In this document: positions 23,276-35,824 of the stretch, in pieces
Numbering within the stretch: position 1 is the first letter of the stretch
Layout: each line of letters begins with the position of its first letter
From: Mytilus californianus
Lineage: Eukaryota; Mollusca; Bivalvia; Mytilida; Mytilidae
NCBI RefSeq assembly: GCF_021869535.1
Contig: NW_026262690.1
Coordinates: 61,946,995-62,010,994, forward strand
Direction of reading: 5' to 3'
DNA: 64,000 nt
The notes under the pieces: generated by a model
The model's input: only the letters and a program-made list of their open reading frames with translations
What the model was told of the DNA's origin: nothing
Database searches by the model: none
Program-made: the position numbers and the translations under genes

Positions 23276-25499
23276 AGTTTGAAAAGTATCGCTGGTAGGC
23301 ACCACCTTGCTTCCTGTTTCATTCAAAATTCAATTTAGTACTAAAGTTTTAAAGTACCCTATGTTGTATGTGTTGATTTTATCAAAAACTGTTTACATTT
23401 GTTATTGTTGGTTGGTAACGTCACAAACAGCATAAATTAAAATGTAAACTTTCTGCAAGATATCAAAAGTCCTATTTTTACAAGCTATTCTAATTGCACC
23501 GTAACATATTGATTGTAGAAACTATACGTTGTATTCGGTAAATTTGTTTTCCAAAATCTAATTTCAACAAACAAAAATATATGCCATAATGGACTTTTGC
23601 AGCAGATGTATTCCAATATTCTGAAATACTAAATCTATGTTGAATGTTATGATATATACAATGGTTAATTTAGTTGTTCACATTTGTTATCTTCACGTTT
23701 CGGCGTTGCACTTTTAAATATCTGACGAAAGATTCCATTTCAAGATGAATTTACCTGTTAGAAAACAATGGAATACTTGGATTAATAATGCTGTGAGCGT
23801 CAATTAGTTCTTACGACTTAATAATCTTTACAGTTTTTCGCACATCTCTGGCTAATGTGTTTCTTTATTACCAATACAGGTTTCAGTTTGTTTCGTTTTG
23901 CATTCATATGTGAACAAAACAGGTAATAAATCGACATTTTCTCCTTCAATAGGCAATTTCTATTTCAAGAGCGTACAAAGGAAATACTTTTCTTCTACTT
24001 AAGCGACAAATGCAAAATTTGAATAGATCTTTTCAAAGCCTTTCTTGGTTCCGCGATACTGAAAAGCATGATTTATAATGGTCTTATTTCATAAAAACTG
24101 TTTTCTAAAACCTCTTTTTGTATGGAAGACGTAGTCAACTTTGTTAAATAAAACCAGAAAGGATATTGGACAATAATATGGAATTCTTAGAAGAAATCAA
24201 TCGTTCTGAATATAAAACATTCAAACACTAATTACACTATCGGTCGTTTCTAGAAAACACTTACAAATTATGGTTTCAACGAAACGAAAATAGTATAAGT
24301 ACTATTTTTTTAAATTCTTATGGATGAATAGTATTGTAACGAATGAACTTTTGGGTACTGTTACCTTGGTTTCTGTATGTATAGTCTATCTTTGTTCTCC
24401 ATTTAAAAATACACGAATTTTTCGGCAGTGCATTTTCTCTCTGTCTTTATCTGATCAAACAGTTCCCTTTGTCTTTTCGGTTTACCTGCATCATGCACAT
24501 GTTTTCCTTGCATTGCAAATATGTTTTATTACCACCAAACAAGCTGTTTGAATTATGCTGAAGGGATGTTAACTTTGTGCGTTAAAGACTCTTTGACATT
24601 ATTTGTCAATGTAAAAAAGTCAATTATTTGCTGAAATATTTCCGTACCAAGAGAAAAGTTTCTCCCATCTGATGTCAATAAAGATGAAATAGTACACTCA
24701 AAACGCTCGATGAAAAAAATTATTTTCAATTAGCAAATTGAGACTTGCGTCTCAAGGCGGATAGCGAAAAAATAATTAAAATTTAGTTTGAACATGCTCC
24801 TATTACTAACGCTTTCGTTTCCAAGATGTTTGTTTTAAGGTCAAGAAAAGATTTCATAATTGGAAGTTATTGATAAAAAATCAGATTACCACCGTTTCTT
24901 TAAACAGTTAAATGGAATCAATTTACCTGAGTAATTGGCCCATTCTTTGTTGCATAATCACTGTTGATTCTACCAAACAATGGAGATATAGTCAATGTAA
25001 AGATGCAAATAATGTGCACTTTATTTCAAGCCACGTTTTCTTTTCTTCAAGAGAAAAATTCCAGTTGTTTCTAATATAATTCATACGCACGTATTGTTTG
25101 TAAACTGTCATTTTTAATTGAAGATTTTTATCGTTTTTGATTTTGTCTTTTGAATTAAAGAAAAAGTATGGTAATTTCATGGTGAGATTTCATAGACAAT
25201 CATTATCAAACGAGTGGTTGATTAAGTTTATCTCTTTTAGTCCAAATCTCAGCGATTCATGTTTTTTTTTCGTAAGCTTTTTCATTCAGATTCGATAAAT
25301 CACGTAATGGTTCCTTCAGATAGGACTTGCCCCGTGTCAGGATGTACATCGCGTTTTTAGCACGAAAAAAAAACAATTCAAAGTTATTCGTTAAGATTAA
25401 ACTGCATGTAAGGGGTACGATGCTGAGGCAAAATTGATTGGCCCAACTATCCATATATTTCATGTGGCAGTCAAAATGTGTTCCACTTTTTGTGTCCTA
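23276..25499. other. AT-rich spacer, no gene seen
   Basis: No recognisable domain, RNA or repeat. Confidence 0.55.
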
Positions 25500-25585
25500 T
25501 CTCGTTCCATTTCCATTTTATGTATATCGTCTCGGTATAGCCCTTTTGTGCTACTGGACCGTTAAACGCTAACAATAAATCATTC
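25500..25585 (+). repeat. SINE-like 3' tail (GTGCTACTGGACCGTTAAACG)
   Basis: GGTATAGCCCTTTTGTGCTA then CTGGACCGTTAAACGCTAAC and an AATAAATCATT tail, related to 16330-16372. Confidence 0.5.
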
Positions 25586-27130
25586 GAATTTTATATTAAC
25601 TGAAAATTTTTATTTTCTAACCTGTGACATCCGCAAGGCTTGATCTCGCACCACTCTTTTTTAATAAAATTTCTGCAGTGTGATGAAAAACTGACCTTAA
25701 AAAAATCAAGCACCAAAAAAACCAAGCGTATTTTTTTTTTTTTCTGATTCTTGATCTCCAAACACTAATTTTTGTTAATTTTTATCTTGGTGCATGGATA
25801 TTAATTACCCTATTTTTTAGTTCTGACAGTTATATCATGTACTAGGTATTCTGTATTTATGATATTGTTGCTTGCAACATTTGAACCTCTAATGATAACG
25901 GACAGAAAACAGCTTCTTTAAGAGATTCCATGACCGATAAATTTATTGTGTAATGACATTTAAAAAGTCAATGGTCTAACTAATAACCATCAGAAGTAAC
26001 CACCGCCATCATCATCCCCTCATCAGTCAATAGGATAGAGAAATACAATGTTTACGATGCACTCCTAAAGAACAAAACCTTTTTCATAAGAAAACAAGCT
26101 AAAAAGGATTAGACATCATTATTTTATTTTTAAGCACTTGGGTCAACATAATATCTCTCTAAAGCCGGCGTCTTTTGATGAATGAAGATGTTCTCGAGAC
26201 CACATTTACACTGAATCCCGAAAAAACTTAATAACCAATATCATTATTTTTTTTCTATTCATTCTTTTTTCTTGTCACCGTATTGTGTTTGTTTGACAAT
26301 CAATTCAAAATCTGAAATAACAATACGTTGTCTAAGGGCAGATGTTAAAAGACAATAAAAAATGCCCACTTAAAACTTTTTCAACACGAAAGCGTTAAGA
26401 AATGATATCCCCGACCGAGTTTTGACAAAATTTGATTTAAGGTGATTTTGTGTGGCGTGAAGCGGCAAACAATTTAATAGATAATATCCATCACATTTTG
26501 CGACAATCTTGCCGCAATATGATTAGATGCCCCGGTCATATATTTAAAATTTTAAATTGGGGTACCTCATTAAAAGAGCACATTAAAAAGCTTGTAAATC
26601 ATTGATAAAACATTCGCAGGTGCATCAAAATGTGTTTAAAATCACTACACAACATATTTATTCCACTCAAAAATACGCAAAATGGGAGAATATGTCTTGC
26701 AATTCCTTATTTGTCCTTTAAAGGCCTCACAAAGACATTAATCAAATGATCACTATCGTCCTTTCACTGTAAGTACCGCCACAAGGTCTTAAAATCTGGA
26801 CAATTTAATTTTTCATTTGGACAAAAGACGTGATAATGTTCCTTGCTACAGGTGAGATCATAATGAGATGTAAATATGAATACAAGTGTTGACAGTAGAC
26901 ACGTGTCCAGTTTTACACTGTTAACCATGCTTATCCGAAAGTGAGATACTTGCACCATAGCGTGTAAAGGGCATGACGAGATAAATCGTCACGACAAAGT
27001 TGATAGATGAGTAGGAAAGATTGTGACAGAACGGAGAAGTTGATTCCGGAATCAAATATAGCATTAGCGCATTAGCGTGCATTATATTTAAATGTTTGAA
27101 AAATTAAAAAAAGTTGAGTAATAAAAAGAT
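25586..27130. other. AT-rich spacer, no gene seen
   Basis: Nothing recognised. Confidence 0.5.
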
Positions 27131-27135
27131 ATAAA

Positions 27136-27219
27136 GATAAAAAGAAAAGATGTGTTTTTCTTATGTGGCTAATGATAGATAAAAAGAAGGGATGTTTTTT
27201 TTCTTGTGTAGCTACAGAT
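27136..27219. repeat. Imperfect 42-bp direct duplication
   Basis: GATAAAAAGAAAAGATGTG…CTTATGTGGCTA is followed at once by GATAAAAAGAAGGGATGTT…CTTGTGTAGCTA. Confidence 0.8.
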
Positions 27220-29545
27220 TTACAAACACTTCAACAAACACACACACACAAACAAAGATAAAAGAACATATTAGATAATTGAATGAATTAGGTCCATTTG
27301 CAAATATTTCTTGCATTTTCAGGACAAAGGAGGAAAATGTTGACTGCAACTGGAAAATTAAGGTATTTTGGATGATGATGGTTGAGTGCTACAATTACGG
27401 GCCGCCAAAAGGATCCACCAAAGAATTGCTGTAGGGAGAATGTGACCCATATTTCTGTACTCCAGTGACCTGATGTGGTCTTAAGAATCAGACTGGGTAT
27501 CAGTTATTTACAGGTTATTGTAGGAGTTGTAACAACAACAAAAGATCAATTTGATTCAAACTTCTTCTTTTATTTGTAAAAAGCTGATAAACCAAACTGG
27601 GAGAAAGTTTTGCTACATCTTTTAAACATTACATAATCTGGGTAAAAGAAAATGATTCTTCTTCTATGTTAGTTGAATGCATTCGGTCTCTCAACTATCC
27701 TCGTATATCAACGCGATCTCAAATAGTAAAATCCAAAGTGTATATCCATTGCATATGATAAATCGCTCTTTTCATAACATTGTGCCATGCTTTTTAATGG
27801 AGATTACGAGCCAATTGCAAAATTCCTCGTTAAATGAGTTATACAATTTGTTCAAATTTATCCTCTGTATAGCACATTCGAATCATTTTCTGAACAAACG
27901 TAAACAGAAATAGGATTGACTAGGTTATGGAAATACGGCAACTTGGACTTCTCCTATTCGACGCTTACAGACAGATAACCGAGAGGGTGTCCATTTGCTT
28001 TTTGTGGTGTCTTCCCTTATACATATACGCTCCCGTAAGTAAAGAGCAGGATGTATAAATAGAGTGAGAAGATACCAATAGGATTATAAACACCATACAT
28101 CGAATTAAACAGACAATATCATGACCAAAAAGGGAAGAAACAAGACACTATAAACAGTAAACTAAACATTGCTGGTTAGAAAAGACATACTGTAAAAATT
28201 TTGTTATCATGACGGAATGAAACATTACTAAAAAAACGGAAACTAATAAATATAGTTTTAACGTTTACAATTATTGTGATGTACAAATACAGCCCAGTAA
28301 AGGAAACGATAGTACCAAATTATTCGACAAAGCATACTGTGATGTATATATTGACACTAAAACGGTATATGCAACTGGAAATAAGATATAAGAATATATG
28401 TTCTAGCTGGTTAGAGGACGTGTGGATAGTCAGCCTATCAACATTACTTTTGCATGCTAGCTTTATATATAGGGGGGGGGGGGGGGGGGTCAGCGGAATG
28501 TTATCTATTTTCGACTTAATGGAGACAAGAACTTACCTCTAATACATATAATTGACAGTTGTAAATGTAGTCGAATTATGATATCAGAACTATCCACTTT
28601 TTACTCAGAGTTATCACATTTTCAAAATAAGGTACCAAAGTTGACCTAAGTGGCTTCTGTCCACTTGGTTTTTAAGCTCCCTAAATCGTTGCATTGTGTT
28701 CGACCTCCGGAACATACGATCCTACCTCATTACTCCAGGACAACACTTAATGTCGGGTAAATCAAGCATTTATGACTTTTTTATATGTAATTATGAACTG
28801 TAGAAATAACGATTACAGTTTCGATATTGTTCTCTCACTAGAAGAGCAAACAATATGGCAAACTGTCTTTAAGAAAGAAAAAAACATCTACAGTTTTTCA
28901 TTTGTAAGTGATATAAGTTTGCTTAAAAAGACTTCTCACATGAAAAATCGATCATTCAAAAATATTTTTTGTCAAAACGTGGTTTCTCAGTAATAAAAGG
29001 TTAATTTTGTTCTAATAAATAACATTCTACTCACGATTTCCCACCCACATATTACACACATAAATTAATTGAGTATGATGATGAATGACGACCTTATTGG
29101 AAAAAAAATATCATTTCTATAATTTCCAATAAGCAGAATACAATGTAAACGCTTAGCAAGATCTTAATGTTGTGATAAATTCTATAAGAATATTTCTACC
29201 CATTTAGAAAACTCAATATTTATATCTTTTCATTTACCAAAATTGATTATACATTAGGGTCAGATTTAATTTATGTGTGAACATTTGTAGATTTTACATG
29301 TTTAATGATCCTAATATTTAATTGTGTTTCTGAAAAACGTCGATCTAGACCGAATGACAGGTACTTTTGCCGGTCTTGTCTGAATATAAGTTCTACATAC
29401 TAAACCTATTGTCAGAGTTCTACGAAGTCATTAACTGGCAAATGTTCAGTTTTTGATACCGTCCTAATCATTGACATCAGAGTTTGTTTTGCATGTTAAT
29501 AATTTGTGAAAAGTGCTACTTCTGTTGGCAAACTATTTAATAAAC
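27220..29545. other. AT-rich spacer with a G19 run, no gene seen
   Basis: A G run of about 19 at 28472-28490. Otherwise no recognisable feature. Confidence 0.5.
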
Positions 29546-29589
29546 TATGTGTATAATTTCATTTTTAAGAAAATTTCAAACTGTATTAC

Positions 29590-29870
29590 GGTATGCATGT
29601 ATTCTACATTTTTCCGCTTTACATACACAAACAGTATTTCAACTAAAAACTTATCAACTTACATCATCCAGGGCTTTCGTTTCCTATCATGATTTCCTTG
29701 ATATAGGGTTACTGAATACAGTGATTACTAAGAAGCTGGTGCATCAAGGATTCAAAGAGGAAAAGTTAAAGTTCCGGAGCACCAGATTTCATCCTCGATC
29801 AGCTGTGAAATGTTTTGTTATTGTTGGTTGTTTTTTTCGTAGTTTCTAATGTACCCATGATGTTGGTTTA
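29590..29870 (+). pseudogene. Possible retroelement RT C-terminal tail, degenerate
   Basis: The frame from 29547 includes LTSSRAFVSYHDFLDIGLL…TKKLVHQGFKEEKLKF. The FLDIGLL…KKLVHQGF pattern resembles the tail of reverse transcriptases (Penelope/LINE-like) that I associate with mussel repeats, and the nucleotide start TTTCCTATCATGATTTCCTT parallels TTTCCTATCATCATTTCGTT at 31630. Short and degenerate, so tentative. Confidence 0.4.
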
Positions 29871-30267
29871 CGACTGCCTCCTTTCTATCTTCTTCTCTTT
29901 TTAAACCTGTCTGACAACGTGTTTAAGACTTAGTTACATACGACATCTGTTTCTGGAAAATATCATCATCAGGTTTGCCCTAGACCAAAATATTGGAAGC
30001 CTTAACCTGAACTGGACAATTACTTAACTAAATATCTACATCCCTGATCTTCGTTCAAATATAATCAGACATTAAAACATACAAAATCAATTCACGTGAA
30101 CACGACACGTGTTTGTGGAATAACCTTCATCGGGTATTGAAACTCAAGTCCAAAAGTTTGTAAAGGTAGATGTTTAGAGCATACAAACAAAGACCATAAA
30201 CAGTGCAGCCAAACATTTTCTTAAAATAATCGCAACCTTATAATATAAATAAAAGAACAGAGTTCCA

Positions 30268-30970
30268 ATGTCCCCCGCGTTGCACATATTTTATATTTCA
30301 AAGGGGTATAACTCTTTTAAAAAAAGTCAATCGTCCACTATTATAGAACTTGTCCGAGATATTGCTGATATTAACCTATAGTATAAGTTTTATAAAAATC
30401 TGGCAAGAATTGTACCCGTGAGAGCGCAAACGAGGACATTTTCCATAAATTTAATATTTCCAAGGGGCATAACTCTTTTAAAAAAGTCGATCGTCCACCA
30501 TTATAGAACTTGTCCGAGATATTGCTGATATTAACCTAAATATAGTATAAGTTTTATAAAAATCTGGCAAGAATTGTACCCGTGAGAGCGCTAACGAGGC
30601 CATTTTCCATAAATTTAATATATCCAAGGGCATAACTCTTTAAAAAAATAGGCGATCGTCCACCATTATAAAACTTGTCCGAGATATTGCTGATATTAAC
30701 CTATAGTATAAGTTTTATAAAAATCTGGCAAGAATTGTACCCGTGAGAGCGCTAACGAGGCCATTTTCCATAAATTTAATATTTCCAAGGGGCATAACTC
30801 TTTAAAAAAAGTCGATCGTCCACCATTATAGAAATGTCCGAGATATTGATGATATTAACCTATAGTATAAGTTTTATAAAAATCTGGCAATAATTGTACC
30901 CGTGAGAGCGCTAACAAGACCGGACGGACGGCCGGTATTTCCATGTCCCCACCAACGCGTTACGCGGTTA
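30268..30970 (+). repeat. Tandem-unit element with ~161-164-bp period (four units)
   Basis: Units start at 30301, 30462, 30626 and 30787 with AAGGGGCATAACTC (first unit AAGGGGTATAACTC) and contain GTCGATCGTCCACCATTAT, GTCCGAGATATTGCTGAT and GTACCCGTGAGAGCGC. The last unit runs into CGGACGGACGGCCGG and ACGCGTTACGCGGTTAAC, which marks the end. A related, diverged element with the same head motif and period is at 61235-61590. Non-coding. The ~160-bp period recalls bivalve pearl/BIV160-type elements, which is my inference. Confidence 0.9.
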
Positions 30971-31115
30971 ACAAAAAGGGAGATGTGGTATGCTTGCCAA
31001 TGAGACAAGTATCCACCAGAGTACAAATGAAGTGGATGTTAGCAATTATAGGCAACCGTACGGCCTTCAGCAATGAGTAAAACCCATACCGTATAGTTAG
31101 CTGTAAAAAGCCCCT
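30971..31115 (+). repeat. AAGAAGATGTGG dispersed repeat, copy 6
   Basis: GGGAGATGTGGTATGCTTGC, CAATGAGACAAGTATCCACC, GAAGTGGATGTTAGC, ACGGCCTTCAGCAATGAG and AAAAAGCCCC. Follows the tandem-unit element without a gap. Confidence 0.85.
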
Positions 31116-31609
31116 ACATGAAAAATGTGAAACAATTCAAACGAGAAAAATAGCGGCGTGATTTGTAGAACTTAAAATTACAGACAAAATATATTTATCA
31201 TTTAAATCATGACAGTACCGCTGCACTCGTTACTGGTATGATGTTACCGTCGGGATAATAAGTTGTAACATTTTAGTGTAATTGCAATCAGTATTAGTCA
31301 TAGATTTGATGGCCGATGAACAAGTGTATACATTCCGTTTGTCGCATATTCACGATCTCTTTTAATCAGACCTTTTGGTTTTTTTTCTCACAAGAATGTG
31401 AAGGATAAAACAAAACCTATCTGAATGTAGAAAGATTCAACCGATGAAGAAGCTGTTAATTTTTCTTCTAACACAACATTTTCGATCTGTATACATCTAT
31501 ACTTACATTGACCTGTTGATTGCATGTATGTATAATACTGTGTATATGGATTTCCGATTGTGAACTTTCCGATTATATGTAACAACATTACAGCAACTCC
31601 TAGTTGATA

Positions 31610-32085
31610 TGTTATTTCAGGCTTGAGTTTCCTATCATCATTTCGTTAATAAATATCGAATCTATCGAATCATGTGGTAAAGTTGAAGTCATCCCTTCGA
31701 AATTCGTACGGATGAACTCATGATTTGGTTGACAGTTATGGAATATCTGTGTCACAGATGACCACGCGTTTGTTTCAATTGTAATAGCCATAAAACACCG
31801 TCCTATTTTCTTCGATTGAGACTTATCACTAAATTTGAACTTAACATGAGCAACAAGACGAGCGTCACATGTGGAGTAGGATCTGCCTACCCTTCCGGAG
31901 CACCTGAGATCACCTCAAGTTTTGTAGGGGTTCATGTTGCTCGGCCATTAGTTTTGTATGTAGTATTTTGTAGTTTGTTGTCATTTCCTCGTCTATCGTT
32001 TTTGCATGGTATTGTAAGTTTTTCTTCGACATATAATTTTTGTTTGTCCCTTTTGGTATCTTTTTTCCTTTTTTTAACATAATTT
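31610..32085 (+). repeat. GGAGCACCTGAGATC dispersed repeat, longest copy
   Basis: Begins GAGTTTCCTATCATC, has GTTGAAGTCATCCCTTCG and GGTTGACAGTTATGGAATA, then ATGAGCAACAAGACGAGC, GGAGTAGGATCTGCCTACCC, GGAGCACCTGAGATCACC and ends CCCTTTTGGTATC. The first part, in its usual form, resembles the tail of a reverse transcriptase, so the family may be the 3' end of a retroelement; this copy has no useful ORF. Confidence 0.8.
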
Positions 32086-32737
32086 GATATTAGCGAAATG
32101 AATGTGCAAACAATATAGTTCTCATTATAAGTTTTAGAATCGGTAGCATATAATGTATTTTTTTTATTGGAATAATGTATTCCTATGGTGACGTTCATTA
32201 TTATATATTTACTCTACTTTTAAACATTTTTTACAAATTTTTTTCTTATGCGCATGGTGAATTTATTCCGACTTTGTTTCGTTAGCACGAATGGTCGTGG
32301 TAGATAAAAAAAATTGTTTCAGGAAGAAATCTTTATTTGTAAAAAAAAAACACTGATTAAAATAAAGTTCTCTGAAACTGACATTATGAAAATGTTTCAT
32401 GTTAAGTAGACGTGTTTTTTCTACAAATTGTCTTCATTCTTATGGTAACCAACTATGCTCCTCATTTAGCCCTCAATTTTCTTTATTCGTACTAGTCGAA
32501 CAACCAGCTAAGGTCGGGTCATAGATACCAGACGTTTTGTACAACCAAGATGAACTTGTTAAGGTCTCTCTTTTATGATAAAAATCAATATCTAAATACA
32601 AGGCTTTCGCCAAAGATTGTCCGTCAACATGTACACGCATACCTTGTAATGGTGTGCAACCTCGTGCAATACGATAATCTGCTCAGAACAATATTCCTCA
32701 GTATCTGTACAATAACCCTTTATTGTACAGTCATAAT
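32086..32737. other. AT-rich spacer, no gene seen
   Basis: Nothing recognised. Confidence 0.5.
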
Positions 32738-32866
32738 CATTGGCGGATCCAGGGGGTGTTCCGAGGTTTGGAAACCCCCCTTTTTCGATTTTTTTTTTAA
32801 TTGTGTGAACGTTTCATGGTGTTCCGGGGGTTGGAACCTTTTTCAAAATGGCTGGATCCGCCCCTG
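32738..32866. mobile_element. hAT-like miniature inverted-repeat element (129 bp)
   Basis: Terminal inverted repeats CATTGGCGGATCCAG and CTGGATCCGCCCCTG match in 13 of 15 positions, and GGGGG/CCCCCC tracts follow inside, as in the widespread CAGGGGCGGATCCAG-type ends of hAT miniature elements. No eight-base target duplication is visible, so the insertion is old or the edges are eroded. Confidence 0.7.
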
Positions 32867-33309
32867 TTGCTATATACTATCTTGGCATTGCACAAGATCT
32901 TGCTTTTCTTATACCTTTTTTTATGATGTATTAACACTAAATCTACTGTTTGATATTTTTGTCTGGGGAAACATTGTTCATCTATTAGTTGAAATTGACT
33001 TTGAACCAGCTTTCAATAACTAAGAGTACTTTGCTTTTTTTTTGGTTGCTTTTGTTGTGCTTCGTGTCGATCTGAAGAGTCAAGATTTAAAACTTATTGT
33101 TAAGGTTTTTTCCTATTATGTGCTGTTGGTTTAAGCATATTCTATTTTTCATAAACTATACAAACGGATTTGACACAATTTGCTACAAAATTCTCAGGTT
33201 ATAGATAAGATAAGATAGATAATTTATTTTATTAAAGTGTCACCATCCATTACATTATAGAGTAGTGAGGGTCAAGCACTCAAAAAAAATGTTTAATCCC
33301 ACAACATTC
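32867..33309. other. AT-rich spacer
   Basis: No gene. At 33195-33275 ATAAGATAAGATAGATAATT and AAAGTGTCACCATCC look like a retroelement tail, not provable here. Confidence 0.4.
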
Positions 33310-33605
33310 AGATAGTGCCTGTACCAAACCAGCAGCATGAAATTCAGTAGTCGTCGTTGGTTGCTATTTGTCAAATTTGCTTTTCTTTTTTGCTTTTTAA
33401 CATATATAAGTCTGGCCGTCGGTTTTCTCTTTTGAATAGATTCATGTTTTGTCATTCCAGGTCCTTTTAAAGTTTACCATCAGCATGGGTTTGCTCATTT
33501 TGAAGGCCATATTGTGATTTATAATTGTTAACTTCCACGTCCTTAGGTCTCTGGTAGATAATTGTCTTACTGCCGATCATTCCACATCTCCTTATTTTTT
33601 TTATA
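33310..33605 (-). repeat. AAGAAGATGTGG dispersed repeat, long copy 7
   Basis: In + reading: GTGCCTGTACCAAACCAGCA, AGTCTGGCCGTCGGTTTTCTC, CATCAGCATGGGTTTGC, GATAATTGTCTTACTGCCGA and CCACATCTCCTTATTTTTTT, parallel to 11655-11962. Confidence 0.7.
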
Positions 33606-34460
33606 AAAGAAACATGTGTGTCATGCCCATCATTGTCAATGTAAAGTGTGTTGATGTTTTCTAAGCGTAAGTGTTTATAGTTCCCATTAGGATGGGTTTA
33701 TTTTACTAAAAGGCATTTCACTTTTTTTAAGAGTATCGGATGGCAATCGACAAATGCATTCTATATAAGACATCATTATAATCTCATAACTTTGTCTGTA
33801 TTTTGATATTATTGAAATCTGAATCAGTAAATTAAAAAGATAAATTATGCCGAAGGTTTCACAACTTTTATGACTCTCCTGGATGTGATAATACATATTT
33901 CGTGAGGGCACCTTTTCCTTTCTGATACAAACTGGTACTTAATTGAAGTCTTAATTACTTGATTCAAGATCAATTGTGCTCAAGGTGTAAAAATTGTGAT
34001 GGTGCCCAAGATTGGACATGCAGGTGATTTGCAGATGATATTTGCATTTTGCTACAAAAACAAGAAACTTAATATGAGCTTAAATATTTTTATAGACAAC
34101 CATCAGTTTAGAACATTTGTAATATTCGCTGCTATCTGTAATATAAATTTGTAGTTTTCTTTCATAGCTGAAAGTATAATGATAATATTACGAAAATCTA
34201 AGAAAAAATAATAATAAAAAGGACAGACGACGTCATGACCAGAAAACAAAGAAAAAAAGAAAACAATGAAAAACAAAACAAAAAACGACACCACACGACA
34301 AACAGTTGTCCACGAAACTTTCAAATAATAAAGAATACCACTAAGACATCTTGGGCTCGAGAACAGTTATTTTGTAACTTGCATTTCTTTAAATCAATTA
34401 ATGCAAATAAAAAAAAATCGCACTTGCGCTTTCTCAATAAGGTTTTTAAAGTGTGGTACA
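33606..34460. other. AT-rich spacer; faint minus-strand repeat fragment at 34205-34330
   Basis: AAAAAGGACAGACGACGTC…ACGACAAACAGTTGTCCAC could be a worn minus-strand piece of the GGAGCACCTGAGATC family. No gene. Confidence 0.4.
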
Positions 34461-34461
34461 A

Positions 34462-34498
34462 CTGGGACTATTATACTAACTTAGTATAATAGTCCCAG
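34462..34498. repeat. Perfect palindrome, 18-bp arms, 1-base centre
   Basis: CTGGGACTATTATACTAA and its exact complement around a single C. Its stem resembles that of the palindrome at 46547-46588. Confidence 0.97.
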
Positions 34499-34667
34499 GG
34501 TACAATAATTTTTGGACAAAATAATATCAAATTTATAGAAAACTTAATCATCTCTAACTCAAAATATGGACAATTTGGTCAAGTTTTTCATTCAGTTTGA
34601 CAGCTTGAGACATACTCATTTTTCAGACCTTTATCAACTAGCCCAAATCTCTACTCATGTTACCTTA

Positions 34668-35296
34668 AAGGCATTAGCTGTCGCATTCATGTTCACCGAT
34701 TTGACCTAAATTCTCATATTTGATTTATAACAAACTAAAATAATATCCAAATGATAATGTCTAACAGAAATAATTACCAATACATCGACTCGCTGTAATG
34801 TATCTGCATTTCGTGCGTAGTTAAGACTAGCTGTCATCTTGTTATCCATCGAGATGACCTCCGAAGACGGCCGACGTTCATATAAACCCATGTAAACATA
34901 AATATGAATAAAGTCAAGCACGTGCAATCGTATAATGACGATTTTTCTAGGTCTGTTTGCTTTCATGCTATATGTTGAAAATATATGTAAATCATCGTTT
35001 TACCTGTATAAGAACCGATTTTCATGGGACAGATCAAGAAACAAAATTGTTATTCCTGGTGTATCCCTTGTTTCACTTTTCAATATTGACATTCTTTTAC
35101 GGTTTTAATGAATGAACATGCTGACCACATTCTGAACACATGCGAAACCAATCTCCACTAGAGGTCAAATCAAAGGTTGCATGAATACGGATTCAAATAA
35201 GTTGAATTATTGACTTGCAAGCCAATAATGCATCAGATGCTTTTTTATCTTATTTTCACGAAATTGAACCAAACTGATTGCTTATAGCGAAACATG
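34668..35296 (-). repeat. ~600-bp dispersed repeat, copy 2
   Basis: Full-length counterpart of 22609-23212 on the other strand, sharing all blocks in order, including CTTCGGAGGTCATCTCGAT and TTCTTATACAGGTAAAACG. Some segments are longer here (for example 35085-35160). Confidence 0.88.
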
Positions 35297-35439
35297 AAAC
35301 GTGTTGCAATTAATGGAGAAAAATATGAGAGTACACGAGTTCAAACCCCCAATTTTGTGTATTTAGTTGAGTTGGTGTTGCTCTATCTTTAGGGTTTATG
35401 TGCAGTGTTTTGTTGACATTTCTTTGCTTTTTTATTTTT

Positions 35440-35728
35440 CGTCTTTTGACCAAGCTATATGGCTATCTTTCCTCAATTTAAGACTTGTCATCGAGTTTGT
35501 ACTTGCATGAGCAGCACAACAGGTGCCACATGTTGAGTAGGGTCTGCTTATCCTTCTAGAGGGAGCATCTAAGATCGCCCCCAGTTTTTGTTTGGGTTTG
35601 TGATGCTCAGTCTTTAGTTTTCTATGTTGTGTTTTGTGTACTGTTGTTTGTATTTTGGCAATGTCAGCTTGTTTTCGACTTATGAGTTTGAATATATCTT
35701 TGGTACCTTTCGCCTCTCTTTTATGGTA
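35440..35728 (+). repeat. GGAGCACCTGAGATC dispersed repeat
   Basis: GAGCAGCACAACAGGTGCC, ATGTTGAGTAGGGTCTGC, TTTTCTATGTTGTGTTTTGT, GGCAATGTCAGC, TTTCGACTTATGAGTTTGA and TTGGTACCTTTCGCCTCTC, same order as 31.84-32.07 kb and 9.5-9.66 kb. Confidence 0.85.
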
Positions 35729-35824
35729 TCTTCTTACTTTTTTTGTTATCTATTGCACTTATCATGAAGATTGTGTTCGTTTCAAATCTATTATGTCTCT
35801 GTCTTTACATTGCAGTCAGATCTA

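Noticed and set aside
30301-30925. Tandem ~160-bp units as structured RNA genes or a coding tandem duplication
   Set aside because: No long frame, no RNA hallmarks; fits a repetitive element with a relative at 61.2 kb.
32550-33023. 157-residue plus-strand ORF as a gene
   Set aside because: It runs through the hAT-like miniature element and AT-rich sequence, with no recognisable domain.
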